Shown here one piece after another: positions 43,555-52,507 of a DNA stretch of 64,000 bases. A program made the translations under genes and the position numbers. Under the pieces are notes generated by a model. That model was not told where the DNA came from, searched no databases, and was given only the letters and a program-made list of their open reading frames with translations. Location: assembly GCA_002420145.1 (NCBI GenBank), contig DIHL01000038.1:1-64000 (forward strand), given 5' to 3'. This DNA is from Bacteroidetes bacterium UBA5697 (GTDB lineage Bacteria; Bacteroidota; Bacteroidia; B-17B0; Aurantibacillaceae). The first letter of the stretch is position 1. Each line of letters opens with the position of its first letter.

Positions 43555-45066
43555 TTAAGAAACTAATTTAATTTTTTGACCTAATAGAAGTTGTGGATTT
43601 TTCTTTAATCCGTTTATTTCAATTAGTTTATCCATGCTAATACCGTATTTTTTAGAAATACCGTATAGTGTTTCGCCTTTTTTTACTTTATGTGTTTTAA
43701 TAGTAGCCGACGAGTTCTCTGCTAATTTAGTTGTTGAATCAGGGATTGTTTTTATAGCAACATTAGTTTGTGGCTCTTTTGGAGCGTCTGTTTTAGCAAC
43801 ATTTGCATTTGGAGTTGCTACTTCTTGTTTCACATAAACAACTAACTTTTTCCCAGCTTTAATTCCTTTTTTACCAATGTAATTCCAAGACTTTAAATCG
43901 GCCACTGTTACACCATATTTACGAGCAATAGTGCTTAATTTTTCACCATTTCTTACGGTGTGGGTTTTTTGCACTTCCTTAACCGCTACAGTATTATCAG
44001 AAGATTCTAATTTTTGAGACTTAATAGCCGCATAAATTTCTGTTTCATTTGATAAGAAAGTACCAATTTTAGCTTTTGGAAGTGTTAAACTATTGCCCCC
44101 TGCAGGAATCTCACTTTTACGATATTGAGGGTTAAAATAAGCGATTTCTTCAACTGAGATATCCAATGCAGAAGAAATTTGGTTAAAGGTCATTGTTTCT
44201 TTAACAACAGCTGTATCAACTTCAAAATAAGTTTTACGAGGTGTAGAGGCGTAAATATTGTGTTCAGTAGGATAATTCATTACATAGTTAGCTGCAATAA
44301 AAGCAGGAACATAGGATTGAGTTTCTAAAGGTAAATATGGCCTAATTTCCCAATATGTTTTTTTTCCACCACTTCTACGAATAGCTTTGCTAATTGTGCC
44401 TGGTCCAGCATTATAAGCTGCTAAAACCATTTGCCAATCTCCAAACATACCATATAAGCTTTTTAAGTATTCAGCGGCCGCTTCTGTTGCTTTGTAAACG
44501 TCAGAACGCTCATCAACGTATGAATTCACATTTAAACCGTACATTTTACCAGTTGGGTACATAAACTGCCATAAACCTGTAGCTCCACATCTTGAACGTG
44601 CGCAAGGGTTTAAAGCTGATTCAATAACTGCTAAGTGCTTTAATTCTAAAGGAATATTGTGTTTGTCGAAGATTTCTTCAAACATTGGATAGTATAATTG
44701 AGATAAACCCATAACGCGGCTTACTAATTCACGTTTACGAACGGCATAAAGTTCGATAAATCCTTTAACATGAGGGTTATAAACTAAATCAAATGGAGAA
44801 TTAGCATCTAGTTTAGCTAAACGATTTTCGTATACAAAATCTTCAAAACGAGGAACACTATCAACGGCATACTTGTATTTATTTACTTTTGGGTAAACAG
44901 GCTTTGCTAAAGCTTTTTCAAGTACTTTTTGATTAGCCAAACTATCAAGCATAGCTGCCACGGGATTGTCGGTAATGGTAAGCGTGCTTTGCGCAAACAA
45001 ACTACCTGTAGCCAAAAGAGACACAAATAGCGTCCTATGGAGTGTATGTTTTAGTGTAGTGAGCAT
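43555..45066 (-). CDS. mltD: Membrane-bound lytic murein transglycosylase with two LysM domains
   Basis: 503 residues. Signal peptide, then an SLT catalytic domain with ESALNPCARSRCGATGLWQF (catalytic Glu in the first motif), YLKSLYGMFGDWQMVLAAYNAG and the GxAYNAGPG motif typical of MltD/Slt. Two LysM domains: HTVRNGEKLSTIARKYGVT (about 370-410) and THKVKKGETLYGISKKYGIS (about 455-503). It cleaves glycan strands in the periplasm. A palindrome lies in the leader region upstream. Confidence 0.95.
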   Translation of the reverse strand: MLTTLKHTLHRTLFVSLLATGSLFAQSTLTITDNPVAAMLDSLANQKVLEKALAKPVYPKVNKYKYAVDSVPRFEDFVYENRLAKLDANSPFDLVYNPHVKGFIELYAVRKRELVSRVMGLSQLYYPMFEEIFDKHNIPLELKHLAVIESALNPCARSRCGATGLWQFMYPTGKMYGLNVNSYVDERSDVYKATEAAAEYLKSLYGMFGDWQMVLAAYNAGPGTISKAIRRSGGKKTYWEIRPYLPLETQSYVPAFIAANYVMNYPTEHNIYASTPRKTYFEVDTAVVKETMTFNQISSALDISVEEIAYFNPQYRKSEIPAGGNSLTLPKAKIGTFLSNETEIYAAIKSQKLESSDNTVAVKEVQKTHTVRNGEKLSTIARKYGVTVADLKSWNYIGKKGIKAGKKLVVYVKQEVATPNANVAKTDAPKEPQTNVAIKTIPDSTTKLAENSSATIKTHKVKKGETLYGISKKYGISMDKLIEINGLKKNPQLLLGQKIKLVS

Positions 45067-45084
45067 CGTGTTTGTTTTTCTTAG

Positions 45085-45113
45085 TGTAACGTAATAATTT
45101 ACAAAACGTTACA
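45085..45113. promoter_or_regulatory. Inverted repeat TGTAACGT/ACGTTACA between divergent genes
   Basis: Perfect 8-base arms (45085-45092 and 45106-45113) with a 13-base spacer, in the region between the mltD start and the plus-strand operon at 45197. Could be an operator used by both transcription directions. Confidence 0.4.
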
Positions 45114-45196
45114 TTAGTTTGTAATTGTTATTCACAAGTATAAAAAATATATTTAATAAACAAAAGTTAAAGTATTTAAATTTTTAACTTTACGCT

Positions 45197-45631
45197 GTGA
45201 AAAACAAGGAAGAAGAACCAAAAGAATATTTCGAACGTAGTATTTTACTAGTAGTTACAGTTGCCATCTCAGGATTAATTATAGATTGGTTTAGCATTAA
45301 GATGCTATTAGACGTAAATCCGTGGGGATCAGCAACTGCTATTCCTGGCTTGATTATAACGTTACAAGCTTTATGGTTAATTGTAAATCCTTATGCTATA
45401 GTGTATGAAGATAGATTTGAAATCAAACAATCATTGTTGTACAACAAACAATTTTATTATTTAGATGCTAAATCAATTAATAGCAAATCATCTATGTCGA
45501 TTCAATTGGTTTATAATGATGGAGATCTTGATAGGTTGCCATTGCTTGGAATGAGAGCTTCTCACAAAGAAAAATTTAAAGCTCGATTAGCTGAAAAAAT
45601 AAATGAAAGTTTAAAAAACAGAAGTTTTTAA
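45197..45631 (+). CDS. Membrane protein of unknown function with PH-like C-terminal region
   Basis: 144 residues with two predicted helices (about 17-34 and 47-66) then a compact tail (EDRFEIKQSLLYNKQFYYLD) that has the strand spacing of bacterial PH domains. Begins at GTG. A TAACTTTA box ends four bases before the start, so the messenger may be leaderless (inference). First of a run of four genes whose third codes for a Sco protein. Confidence 0.65.
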   Translation: MKNKEEEPKEYFERSILLVVTVAISGLIIDWFSIKMLLDVNPWGSATAIPGLIITLQALWLIVNPYAIVYEDRFEIKQSLLYNKQFYYLDAKSINSKSSMSIQLVYNDGDLDRLPLLGMRASHKEKFKARLAEKINESLKNRSF

Positions 45632-45648
45632 ATTATAACACATTTCTC

Positions 45649-46317
45649 ATGAAGAATAAAAAACTCATTTTTTTTGTCATCCTGTTATTTCCAGCATTAC
45701 TAAAAATTATTTTAGAATTCACAACGATTAACTCTCGAAAATTGCCACACTACGGACCAAAAGTGGTGGTTGCAAAAGACACTGTTTTTTACAAAGTAGA
45801 TTCTAAGTTTAAGAAGTTGCCTTTAGAAAATAGTGGAGAGAATAATCTTCAATTGTTTGAATTGGATACTGTGAAATACCCACTTTTTGCAGTATGCTTT
45901 ATTAAACACAGCTATGCTAAGGATAATTATAGAATGGCTGGATTAACTGAATATGTGCAGTATAAAAAAGACAAAATAAAATTTATTCCTTTTGTTATAG
46001 TAACACCTTGCGATGGATTAAACGATTCAACGTGTTTAAGAGAAATGGAAAAATTATCAATAGGAAATGATAATGTGATGAATGCCTATTGGAATCAAGC
46101 TTCTTTTGATAGCATCAATAAAACCTACTTTAAAGATAAACCCTATTACGTGGATTATAGTTTTTTTATATTGGTTGATAAGAATAGAAATATAAGAGGA
46201 TATTACGATACCAGATATATTGCAGAGATCAAAAGATTAACCGAAGAGTACCAACATTTGAGATTAAAAGAAGAAAAAGAGCAATTATTGAAGACTAATA
46301 AAATTGAAAGTAAATAA
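45649..46317 (+). CDS. Degenerate Sco-like paralogue, membrane-anchored
   Basis: 222 residues with an N-terminal membrane helix. The C-terminal part parallels the Sco protein encoded next door: here DYSFFILVDKNRNIRGYYD, there HSELFILVDAQKRIRGMYD. The copper-binding CxxxC and His are missing: the aligned His is Tyr/Ser, and a different Cys pair occurs (VTPCDGLNDSTC). It is thus a thioredoxin-fold relative that has lost the metal site, and may act as a partner or regulator rather than a metallochaperone (inference). Confidence 0.65.
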   Translation: MKNKKLIFFVILLFPALLKIILEFTTINSRKLPHYGPKVVVAKDTVFYKVDSKFKKLPLENSGENNLQLFELDTVKYPLFAVCFIKHSYAKDNYRMAGLTEYVQYKKDKIKFIPFVIVTPCDGLNDSTCLREMEKLSIGNDNVMNAYWNQASFDSINKTYFKDKPYYVDYSFFILVDKNRNIRGYYDTRYIAEIKRLTEEYQHLRLKEEKEQLLKTNKIESK

Positions 46318-46321
46318 AAAG

Positions 46322-46948
46322 ATGATACGTTTTGTAATAGCAATAACAGCACTGGTTTTTTTTAGTTGTAATACAAAAACAACTGAAACAAAAAAATTAT
46401 TGTTACCAGTAATTGGAGAAAAAAAACTTGCTGGAACAGATGGTAAGGATACCTTGTATCATACTGTTCAGCCATTTTCATTGATTAATCAATATCATGA
46501 TACGGTTTCAGAAAAAACAATAAATAATAAAATTTACGTAGCTGATTTTTTCTTTGCGACTTGTCAAAGTATTTGTCCTAAAATGAGTTCTCAATTAGTG
46601 CATGTGCAAAATGCATTTAAAAACGACAACAATGTTTTAATTTTATCTCACACCGTTAATCCTTCTAATGATACGGTAGAGGTTTTAAATGGCTATGCGC
46701 AAACGTATGGTGCTATTAAAAACAAATGGCATTTGTTAACTGGCAATAAAAAAACTATTTACGATATGGCACGATATAGTTATTTAGTAAATGCGTTAGA
46801 AGATGATGGTTCGACAGAGGGCTTTTTACATAGCGAGTTATTTATTTTAGTAGATGCACAAAAACGTATTCGTGGTATGTATGATGGAACAGACAGTGTG
46901 GCTGTTGTAAAATTAATTTCGGATATTAAGTTGTTAAAACAAGAATAA
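46322..46948 (+). CDS. SCO family copper chaperone
   Basis: 208 residues from ATG 46322 (MIRFVIAITALVFFSC; TTG 46304 would overlap the previous gene and add six residues). A lipoprotein-type signal ends in FFSC. The domain shows the Sco redox motif FFATCQSICPKM and the metal-binding His in GFLHSELFILVD. Sco delivers copper to the CuA site of cytochrome oxidase subunit II, the subunit encoded at 3866. It lies 5 bases after the degenerate paralogue and 4 bases before the TM2 gene. Confidence 0.9.
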   Translation: MIRFVIAITALVFFSCNTKTTETKKLLLPVIGEKKLAGTDGKDTLYHTVQPFSLINQYHDTVSEKTINNKIYVADFFFATCQSICPKMSSQLVHVQNAFKNDNNVLILSHTVNPSNDTVEVLNGYAQTYGAIKNKWHLLTGNKKTIYDMARYSYLVNALEDDGSTEGFLHSELFILVDAQKRIRGMYDGTDSVAVVKLISDIKLLKQE

Positions 46949-46952
46949 AACC

Positions 46953-47360
46953 ATGAAGTTTTTTGGATTTATAGTTTGCGTATTATTATCATTTAATATG
47001 ATATCCAAAACAGATATGGTTACAGTATATTATTTGGATAGCGCTGCAACCATTGTGTCATTCGAAAACATTTCTGCTCAGGATAAAAAGCCAAACCCTA
47101 TTTTTCAATTATTTCGCAAAAAACAAAAACTCAATAAAAAAATCACAGCGGCGGTTTTAGCATTTCCTTTCCCATTTGGTATGGTTGGCTTACATCGTAT
47201 TTATTTGGGAACCACGCCCTATGTGCCAGTCGCATATATTGCCACATTAGGCGGAGTGTTTGGTATATTACCTTTGATAGATTTTTTCGCTATTACCTGC
47301 GACAAAAATTTTGATCAATACAGAGATAACGGAAAAGTATTTATGTGGATTAAGGAATAG
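46953..47360 (+). CDS. TM2 domain protein
   Basis: 135 residues. Signal-like N-terminus, a basic stretch (FRKKQKLNKKI), then a TM2 domain with two helices and the pattern FGMVGLHRIYLG...GGVFGILPLIDFFAI, which fits the family's conserved G..G.H..YLG and LPLIDF. Function is unclear. Its stop is adjacent to the stop of the convergent pseudouridine synthase gene with no gap. Confidence 0.8.
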   Translation: MKFFGFIVCVLLSFNMISKTDMVTVYYLDSAATIVSFENISAQDKKPNPIFQLFRKKQKLNKKITAAVLAFPFPFGMVGLHRIYLGTTPYVPVAYIATLGGVFGILPLIDFFAITCDKNFDQYRDNGKVFMWIKE

Positions 47361-48425
47361 TTATTCCTCTTCAAACTTATAAGAATACTTACGCCACTTT
47401 TCAATCACCTGCTGCATATCATCAGGGATTTCACTATCAAAAAAGATAGGTTCTTTTGTAATAGGATGTGTAATACCCAATGTTTTAGCATGTAAGGCAT
47501 GACGAGGTAAAATTTCGAAACAATTTTCAATAAACTGTTTGTATTTATTGCTTGATAAACCTTTTAAAATTCTATCACCACCATATTCATTATCATTAAA
47601 TAATGGATGGCCTAAATGCCTCATGTGAATTCGAATCTGATGCGTACGCCCTGTTTCTAATTTACATTCCACAACGGTTACATATCCAAAACGCTCTAAT
47701 ACTTTATAGTGTGTAATAGCATGTTTGCCATGATCACTATCAGGGAAGCAAGCCATTACTTTTCTGTTTTTTAAATCGCGCGCTACGTTGCATGTAATGG
47801 TTCCCGAATCTTCTTTGACGTCTCCCCAAACAATAGCAACATATTTTCTATCTAAGTTTCTATCAAAAAAATCTTTTGCTAAACGCGTCATTGCTAATTC
47901 TGTTTTTGCAATGATGATGATGCCTGATGTATTTTTATCAATACGATGAACCAAACCTGGTCGTTCAATCGTTAAGTTATCTGATATTTTTTGAGTGGAA
48001 GTTGGTAAATTTTTGAAGCGATAGGCTAATGCATTTACTAAAGTTCCTGTGTAGTGGCCATAAGCTGGATGTACAACCATGCCTGGCTCTTTGTTTACTA
48101 CACACACATAATCATCTTCATAAACTACATTAATAGGAATGTCTTCAGCCAAAACCTCTACATCACGAGGAGGAGTTGTCATTAGAATAGAAATCTCATC
48201 TAATGGCTTTATTTTGTAACTTGATTTTACAGGTTTCCCGTTAACTAAAATACATTCGGCATCGCAGGCTTGTTGCAATTTAGTACGTGTGGCATTTTGT
48301 ACGCGAATCATCAAAAACTTGTCAATTCGCATCATCACTTGGCCTTTTTCAACCTTTATGTTATGATGTTCGTAAAGTTCTTTGTCTTCTTCACCAGATT
48401 CAACTTCTTCTATATCGTCTACCAT
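47361..48425 (-). CDS. rluD: RluA-family 23S rRNA pseudouridine synthase (RluD type)
   Basis: 354 residues. S4 RNA-binding domain (MRIDKFLMIRVQNATRTKLQ, about residues 30-80), then the catalytic domain with VHRIDKNTSGIIIIAKT, the Asp in RIDKNTSG being the active-site residue, and ETGRTHQIRIHMRHLGHPLF. Makes pseudouridines in rRNA. It overlaps the upstream cargo gene by one base, part of the PASTA-cargo-rluD operon. Confidence 0.93.
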   Translation of the reverse strand: MVDDIEEVESGEEDKELYEHHNIKVEKGQVMMRIDKFLMIRVQNATRTKLQQACDAECILVNGKPVKSSYKIKPLDEISILMTTPPRDVEVLAEDIPINVVYEDDYVCVVNKEPGMVVHPAYGHYTGTLVNALAYRFKNLPTSTQKISDNLTIERPGLVHRIDKNTSGIIIIAKTELAMTRLAKDFFDRNLDRKYVAIVWGDVKEDSGTITCNVARDLKNRKVMACFPDSDHGKHAITHYKVLERFGYVTVVECKLETGRTHQIRIHMRHLGHPLFNDNEYGGDRILKGLSSNKYKQFIENCFEILPRHALHAKTLGITHPITKEPIFFDSEIPDDMQQVIEKWRKYSYKFEEE

Positions 48426-50350
48426 TATCTTGAAATAATTAACTTTTTAGGACTAACGCCTGCCTGTCCGCTAGGCAGGTTTAAGTTATTGCCTTTTAAA
48501 TGAATAAAATATAATCCATTAGCAATATTGCTAATGTCTATTTGCTCGTTACTAATGATAGATGAGGAATATACAACCTGACCTAAAGCAGATAAAATCT
48601 CAATGGTAACGTTTTCTAATTGATTACCAGGATAGCTAATGGTGATTTTATCTTGAGCAGGGTTAGGAAATATTTTTATTAAATCTGCTTTTTGGTTTTC
48701 ATTAATACCTACAGGCTCGGGATAAGTGCATCCCATTACTGGATTTATCATTAAAGATCCGGGAATAGCCGATTGAACCCATCCATTTCCAATATCATAA
48801 TATAAAGCATCCATGTGATTTGTGTTTCTATCAAAACCTATATTTAAAGCTTTGTTTGTGGTTTGCTGAATTCCAATATAGTAGGTGCCAACACCAAGTG
48901 GTAAACACGAAGTTAAATTATACGTTGGCATTAAATTATAGCTGCCAGATACATACGTTGGATATACTAAACTATCTTTAAGAATAACATTGCCTGGGCC
49001 ATTGCTTCCAGCTGCCCATACCATTAATCTGAATGAAGAGGCTTGAATAGCTGTTCCATCAGTAATTGGATCAAAATAAATGCGCACAGATTTTAAGGTG
49101 TCAAATACATTTAAAGTAAAACGCATGGCGGTTTTTGCACCATAGGTGTTTAAATAATAGGCTTGTTCCGCTGTGCCGTCATCGTATGCATAGTAGGTGC
49201 CAAATTTTTGAACGTGAGTTAAGGTATCATTTACGTTTTTTGTATCTCCTGAAGAGCTAATAACATGTTGGATAGTAAAAAACGTAGAGTCAGAAAAAGT
49301 TACAGGAAAAGGTTGTAATGTAAAAACTGGAGTTGCGGCAATACCAGTGTAGTAGCCATTGTTTAAAAATGGTAAAAATCCAGGATTATTAAAAGTTCCA
49401 TATATGTCAGAAGGAACAGTAACTCCAAATTCATCTTTTATGGTGTAATTATAAACCGAAAATTTAGCAACATTAAAGTTGTTTCTCATGAAGTTTCTGA
49501 ATCCAGGCGCCATTTCTAAAGTGCGATTATATTGTCGGTAAGGCATTACCGAATAATTTTTCAAAAAAGAACTTGGTTTATAAACAAAAGCAATGTCATC
49601 TAATACAGTATCGGCATATAGATAGTTTTGTTTTATTTGAACGTAATCAACATGCCAATGGTCTAAGCTTCCACTCAGGGTTGCTGTATTTCTAAAACGA
49701 AATTTAAATAAACTATCTAAGTATGAGGTATCGGTAATAGCAATTCTTACTCTATAAAAGGTAGTATCTGTAGCGCTAGGATTATAACCTTTTACGCCCC
49801 ATACTTTTTTCCATTTATTTTGATTTGGTTTCCAAAAATCAACAGATAAGGAGTCATTTGGTTCTGGCGAATCGCCCTTCCCTTCAGCTTGGTAGTAGAA
49901 ACTTAAAAAAATACTATCTGCTGCCACATAAGTATGAGTAGTAGTTGCTTTTAAATTAATAGGTCTTGAAGTTAATGTATCGGCCACGCCTGAATAGCTT
50001 ACAGGAACATTGATAGAATAGGGGTAGCCTTTTTTATTTAAGCCATCAAAGGTTGCCACCCCTAATGTAATAGGAGCAATTGCAAAACCTGTATTAATAT
50101 AGGCATTCGAATCTAACCAATTATTAGTGGATGGATAAGGTGTTTTATCTGCATATGAAAAGTCATCAAAAAACGGAAGATCAATAGGAGTGACACTCGT
50201 TGTTTTTTTACTTAATAGTGTATTGTTTGGTATAATAGGTAAATTTATATTGCCGTTTAAGGGTTTTAATTGCTCTTGAGCAAACAAAGAAAAGCTTATC
50301 ACATTTAGTAATATAACAACACTCCTTTTTATGAATAGGTTAAAATACAT
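48425..50350 (-). CDS. Large secreted protein with type IX sorting domain
   Basis: 641 residues: signal peptide (ending FAQE), a large beta-rich passenger, and a C-terminal type A sorting domain (IKIFPNPAQDKITISYPG, LSALGQVVYSS, NGLYFIHLKG). The passenger has no recognised enzyme motif. Near the very end the run NLPSGQAGVSPKKLIISR holds a stretch that derives from a palindromic DNA repeat (48459-48480); the frame is kept. It overlaps rluD by one base and follows the PASTA gene by 11 bases. Confidence 0.85.
   Translation of the reverse strand: MYFNLFIKRSVVILLNVISFSLFAQEQLKPLNGNINLPIIPNNTLLSKKTTSVTPIDLPFFDDFSYADKTPYPSTNNWLDSNAYINTGFAIAPITLGVATFDGLNKKGYPYSINVPVSYSGVADTLTSRPINLKATTTHTYVAADSIFLSFYYQAEGKGDSPEPNDSLSVDFWKPNQNKWKKVWGVKGYNPSATDTTFYRVRIAITDTSYLDSLFKFRFRNTATLSGSLDHWHVDYVQIKQNYLYADTVLDDIAFVYKPSSFLKNYSVMPYRQYNRTLEMAPGFRNFMRNNFNVAKFSVYNYTIKDEFGVTVPSDIYGTFNNPGFLPFLNNGYYTGIAATPVFTLQPFPVTFSDSTFFTIQHVISSSGDTKNVNDTLTHVQKFGTYYAYDDGTAEQAYYLNTYGAKTAMRFTLNVFDTLKSVRIYFDPITDGTAIQASSFRLMVWAAGSNGPGNVILKDSLVYPTYVSGSYNLMPTYNLTSCLPLGVGTYYIGIQQTTNKALNIGFDRNTNHMDALYYDIGNGWVQSAIPGSLMINPVMGCTYPEPVGINENQKADLIKIFPNPAQDKITISYPGNQLENVTIEILSALGQVVYSSSIISNEQIDISNIANGLYFIHLKGNNLNLPSGQAGVSPKKLIISR
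48459..48480. repeat. CCTGCCT...AGGCAGG palindrome inside a type IX cargo gene
   Basis: Perfect arms cctgcct (459-465 of 48 kb) and aggcagg (473-479) with a 7-base loop gtccgct. On the coding strand it is translated in frame as PSGQAG near the C-terminus. Confidence 0.65.
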
Positions 50351-50361
50351 TTTAAATTCTA

Positions 50362-50970
50362 TTAGTTTGGTTCTGGACTATTATCAGTAGTTGTTGAGTC
50401 TGAAATTGCGGTTGAGTACCCATCTTCTTTTTTTCCTACTGTTAAATCAATCTTACTGCCTTTTTTAATGGCATCACCAGGCACTATTTCTTTCCCATTA
50501 AAAAATTGTTTTAATACGCAGCCTTTACAATCTCCAGCAACTTCCGTTATTTTACCAACCTTTAATCCATAGCTTTCAATCATAAATAAAGCTTGGCGTG
50601 TACTTCTATCAACCAATTTAGGCATTGCCATTTGTGGAGCTTGTGTGCTAGTAACGTATAAATAGATCATTCTATTGTGTTTTACTAATGATTTCGCCTC
50701 AGGATCTTGTTTGATGACAATTCCAGGCTTTTCTTCGGGACTATAAACACTGTCTATAATAGTGTAACCTACGTTTTTATCCGAAACAAACTTATCTAGT
50801 TCGGCAATAGTTTTTCCTTTAAAATCTGGCACTTCAGCAGTTTCACCATGATGCGTATATACTCCCAAAAGTTTAAATAGTATCCATAACACAATTGTCA
50901 AACAAACAATAGATAGGACAAAATGCTTTAAAAACACTTTTGACTTTAAATATCCAAAAAAATCTTTCAT
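50362..50970 (-). CDS. PASTA domain membrane protein
   Basis: 202 residues with a single N-terminal transmembrane helix (about 17-36) and two PASTA domains (about 45-112: VPDFKGKTIAELDKFV; about 113-182: MPKLVDRSTRQALFMIESYG). PASTA domains often bind peptidoglycan or muropeptides. Gene order with rluD is a common arrangement in Bacteroidota. Two Cys (GDCKGC) lie in the second domain. First gene of a three-gene minus-strand unit. Confidence 0.88.
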   Translation of the reverse strand: MKDFFGYLKSKVFLKHFVLSIVCLTIVLWILFKLLGVYTHHGETAEVPDFKGKTIAELDKFVSDKNVGYTIIDSVYSPEEKPGIVIKQDPEAKSLVKHNRMIYLYVTSTQAPQMAMPKLVDRSTRQALFMIESYGLKVGKITEVAGDCKGCVLKQFFNGKEIVPGDAIKKGSKIDLTVGKKEDGYSTAISDSTTTDNSPEPN

Positions 50971-51118
50971 ATAATAATACAGACTGCTAATATACTGAAA
51001 TTAGAGAAAAACAGCCTATATGGCTAGGATTTAAACCCATACAAGAGGATTCATTTAACGAATCTTAACCAGCAAAAACAAAATGAGTGTAATTTTTTCA
51101 AAAAAAACGCTCTAAATT

Positions 51119-51147
51119 TTTGATTTACAATAAAAAGCATATCTTTG
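51119..51147 (+). promoter_or_regulatory. Strong Bacteroidota-type promoter for the HU gene
   Basis: TTTG at 51119-51122, a 17-base spacer, then TATCTTTG at 51140-51147, an exact match to the -7 TAnnTTTG. It lies 48 bases before the HU start codon. Confidence 0.65.
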
Positions 51148-51194
51148 CAGCCCGATTTTTAATTTTTAAATCGCTGATTATAAATATTTTGTAA

Positions 51195-51512
51195 ATGACT
51201 AAAGCAGATATAGTAAACGAAATTTCAGAAAAAACAGGTATTGAAAAGATAGTTGTGCAAACAACTGTGGAAGCTTTCATGAAATCTATTCGTACTTCGA
51301 TGACTGAAGGAAAAAACGTGTATTTACGTGGATTTGGAACTTTTGTAGTGAAAAAACGTGCTGAAAAAGTGGGACGTAACATTTCAAAAAATACAACAGT
51401 TGTTATTCCAGCACATTTTATTCCGGCATTCAAACCAGCTAAAACTTTTAGCGAGAGAGTGAAACGTAATGTAAAAGTGGCTGAGCCATTAGATAATAAA
51501 CAAGTTGAATAA
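51195..51512 (+). CDS. HU/IHF family DNA-binding protein
   Basis: 105 residues: dimerisation helices (MTKADIVNEISEKTG, VVQTTVEAFMKSIRTSM), saddle strand (VYLRGFGTFVVKKRAEK) and arm region (NISKNTTVVIPAHFIPAFKPA), the Pro of which intercalates in DNA. A nucleoid protein. It overlaps the TPR gene by one base (TAATG). Confidence 0.94.
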   Translation: MTKADIVNEISEKTGIEKIVVQTTVEAFMKSIRTSMTEGKNVYLRGFGTFVVKKRAEKVGRNISKNTTVVIPAHFIPAFKPAKTFSERVKRNVKVAEPLDNKQVE

Positions 51513-52342
51513 TGACACTAGTTCGTAAAACACAGATTGGGTTACTAATAACGGCTGTTGTTTTATTCGTTCTTTTATTTCTTGCACCAAAAACACACTC
51601 GGGTGAATTAGAAGCCAAGGGGAGTGACTCTAAACCTACTGAAACAGTAGAGAGTATAGAGACATTTATTACCATGGCCACAAAATCACTTAAGCCAGAA
51701 GAAAAATCAAAATATGATGCTCTATTAGCTAGCGCTAAAAACTCAAAAGTTGATACGGCTTATGTTCCTGTTGTTGAATTTTGGGATAAACAAAAAAGAC
51801 CAGATTTTGCGTCGTATTTTGTAGAACAAATTGCTGAAAGAAAACAAACGTCTTTAGCATATAGTAAAGCGGGAGATCGTTATTACTATTCAGTTCGTTT
51901 TATAAAAGATAATAATGAAATACCAGCTTTATATCAAAGTGCTATTCGTTGTTATGAAAAAGCAATTGAAAAAGATGCAAAAAACGTAGACGCTAAAATT
52001 CAATTAGCTGCTTGTTTTGTAGAGGATGGAAAAGACCCAATGAAAGGAATTGGCTTGTTACGTGAAGTTGAAAAAACAGATAGTAATAATGTGAAATTAC
52101 AATTGACTTTTGCATTTTTCTCTGTTAAGTCTCAACAATGGGATAAAGCAATTAAACGCTTTAATAAAGTATTAGTGATTGATCCTTTATACATTGAAGC
52201 GTATTTGCATTTAGCAGATGCTTATGAGCAACAGGGTCAAACAAATAAAACGATTGAAATGTTAGAAAAATATGCCAGCGTAACCGATGATGCGATGGCA
52301 AAAAAAGAAGTACTGAAATACATCGAACAACTAAAAAAATAA
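51512..52342 (+). CDS. TPR repeat membrane protein
   Basis: 276 residues with an N-terminal membrane helix (about 8-27) and tetratricopeptide-like helices. The clearest pairs lie around RCYEKAIEKDAKNVDAKIQL, WDKAIKRFNKVLVIDPLYIE and AYLHLADAYEQQGQTNKTIE. No enzyme motif. Its ATG shares a base with the HU stop, so translation is coupled; role unknown, probably protein-protein interactions at the membrane. Confidence 0.82.
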   Translation: MTLVRKTQIGLLITAVVLFVLLFLAPKTHSGELEAKGSDSKPTETVESIETFITMATKSLKPEEKSKYDALLASAKNSKVDTAYVPVVEFWDKQKRPDFASYFVEQIAERKQTSLAYSKAGDRYYYSVRFIKDNNEIPALYQSAIRCYEKAIEKDAKNVDAKIQLAACFVEDGKDPMKGIGLLREVEKTDSNNVKLQLTFAFFSVKSQQWDKAIKRFNKVLVIDPLYIEAYLHLADAYEQQGQTNKTIEMLEKYASVTDDAMAKKEVLKYIEQLKK

Positions 52343-52381
52343 ATAATTAAACTAATATAAATTTTTTAAAACCTAAGGATT

Positions 52382-52471
52382 ATGCCAAGCGGAAAGAAAA
52401 GAAAAAGACATAAAATGGCGACACACAAACGTAAAAAACGTTTGAGAAAAAACCGTCATAAGAAAAAATAA
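52382..52471 (+). CDS. 29-residue basic protein, AURKAIP1/COX24 (mS38-like) family
   Basis: The frame MPSGKKRKRHKMATHKRKKR is followed by LRKNRHKKK and a stop, too short for common gene callers. Eighteen of 29 residues are basic. It matches the short AURKAIP1/COX24 domain of mitoribosomal mS38 and its bacterial counterparts, which contact the small ribosomal subunit. It lies 40 bases after the TPR gene and before rng, a setting known in other Bacteroidota. Confidence 0.85.
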   Translation: MPSGKKRKRHKMATHKRKKRLRKNRHKKK

Positions 52472-52507
52472 TTAGCTCAGCTAATTAGATTTTTCTGTAA
52501 AGATTAT

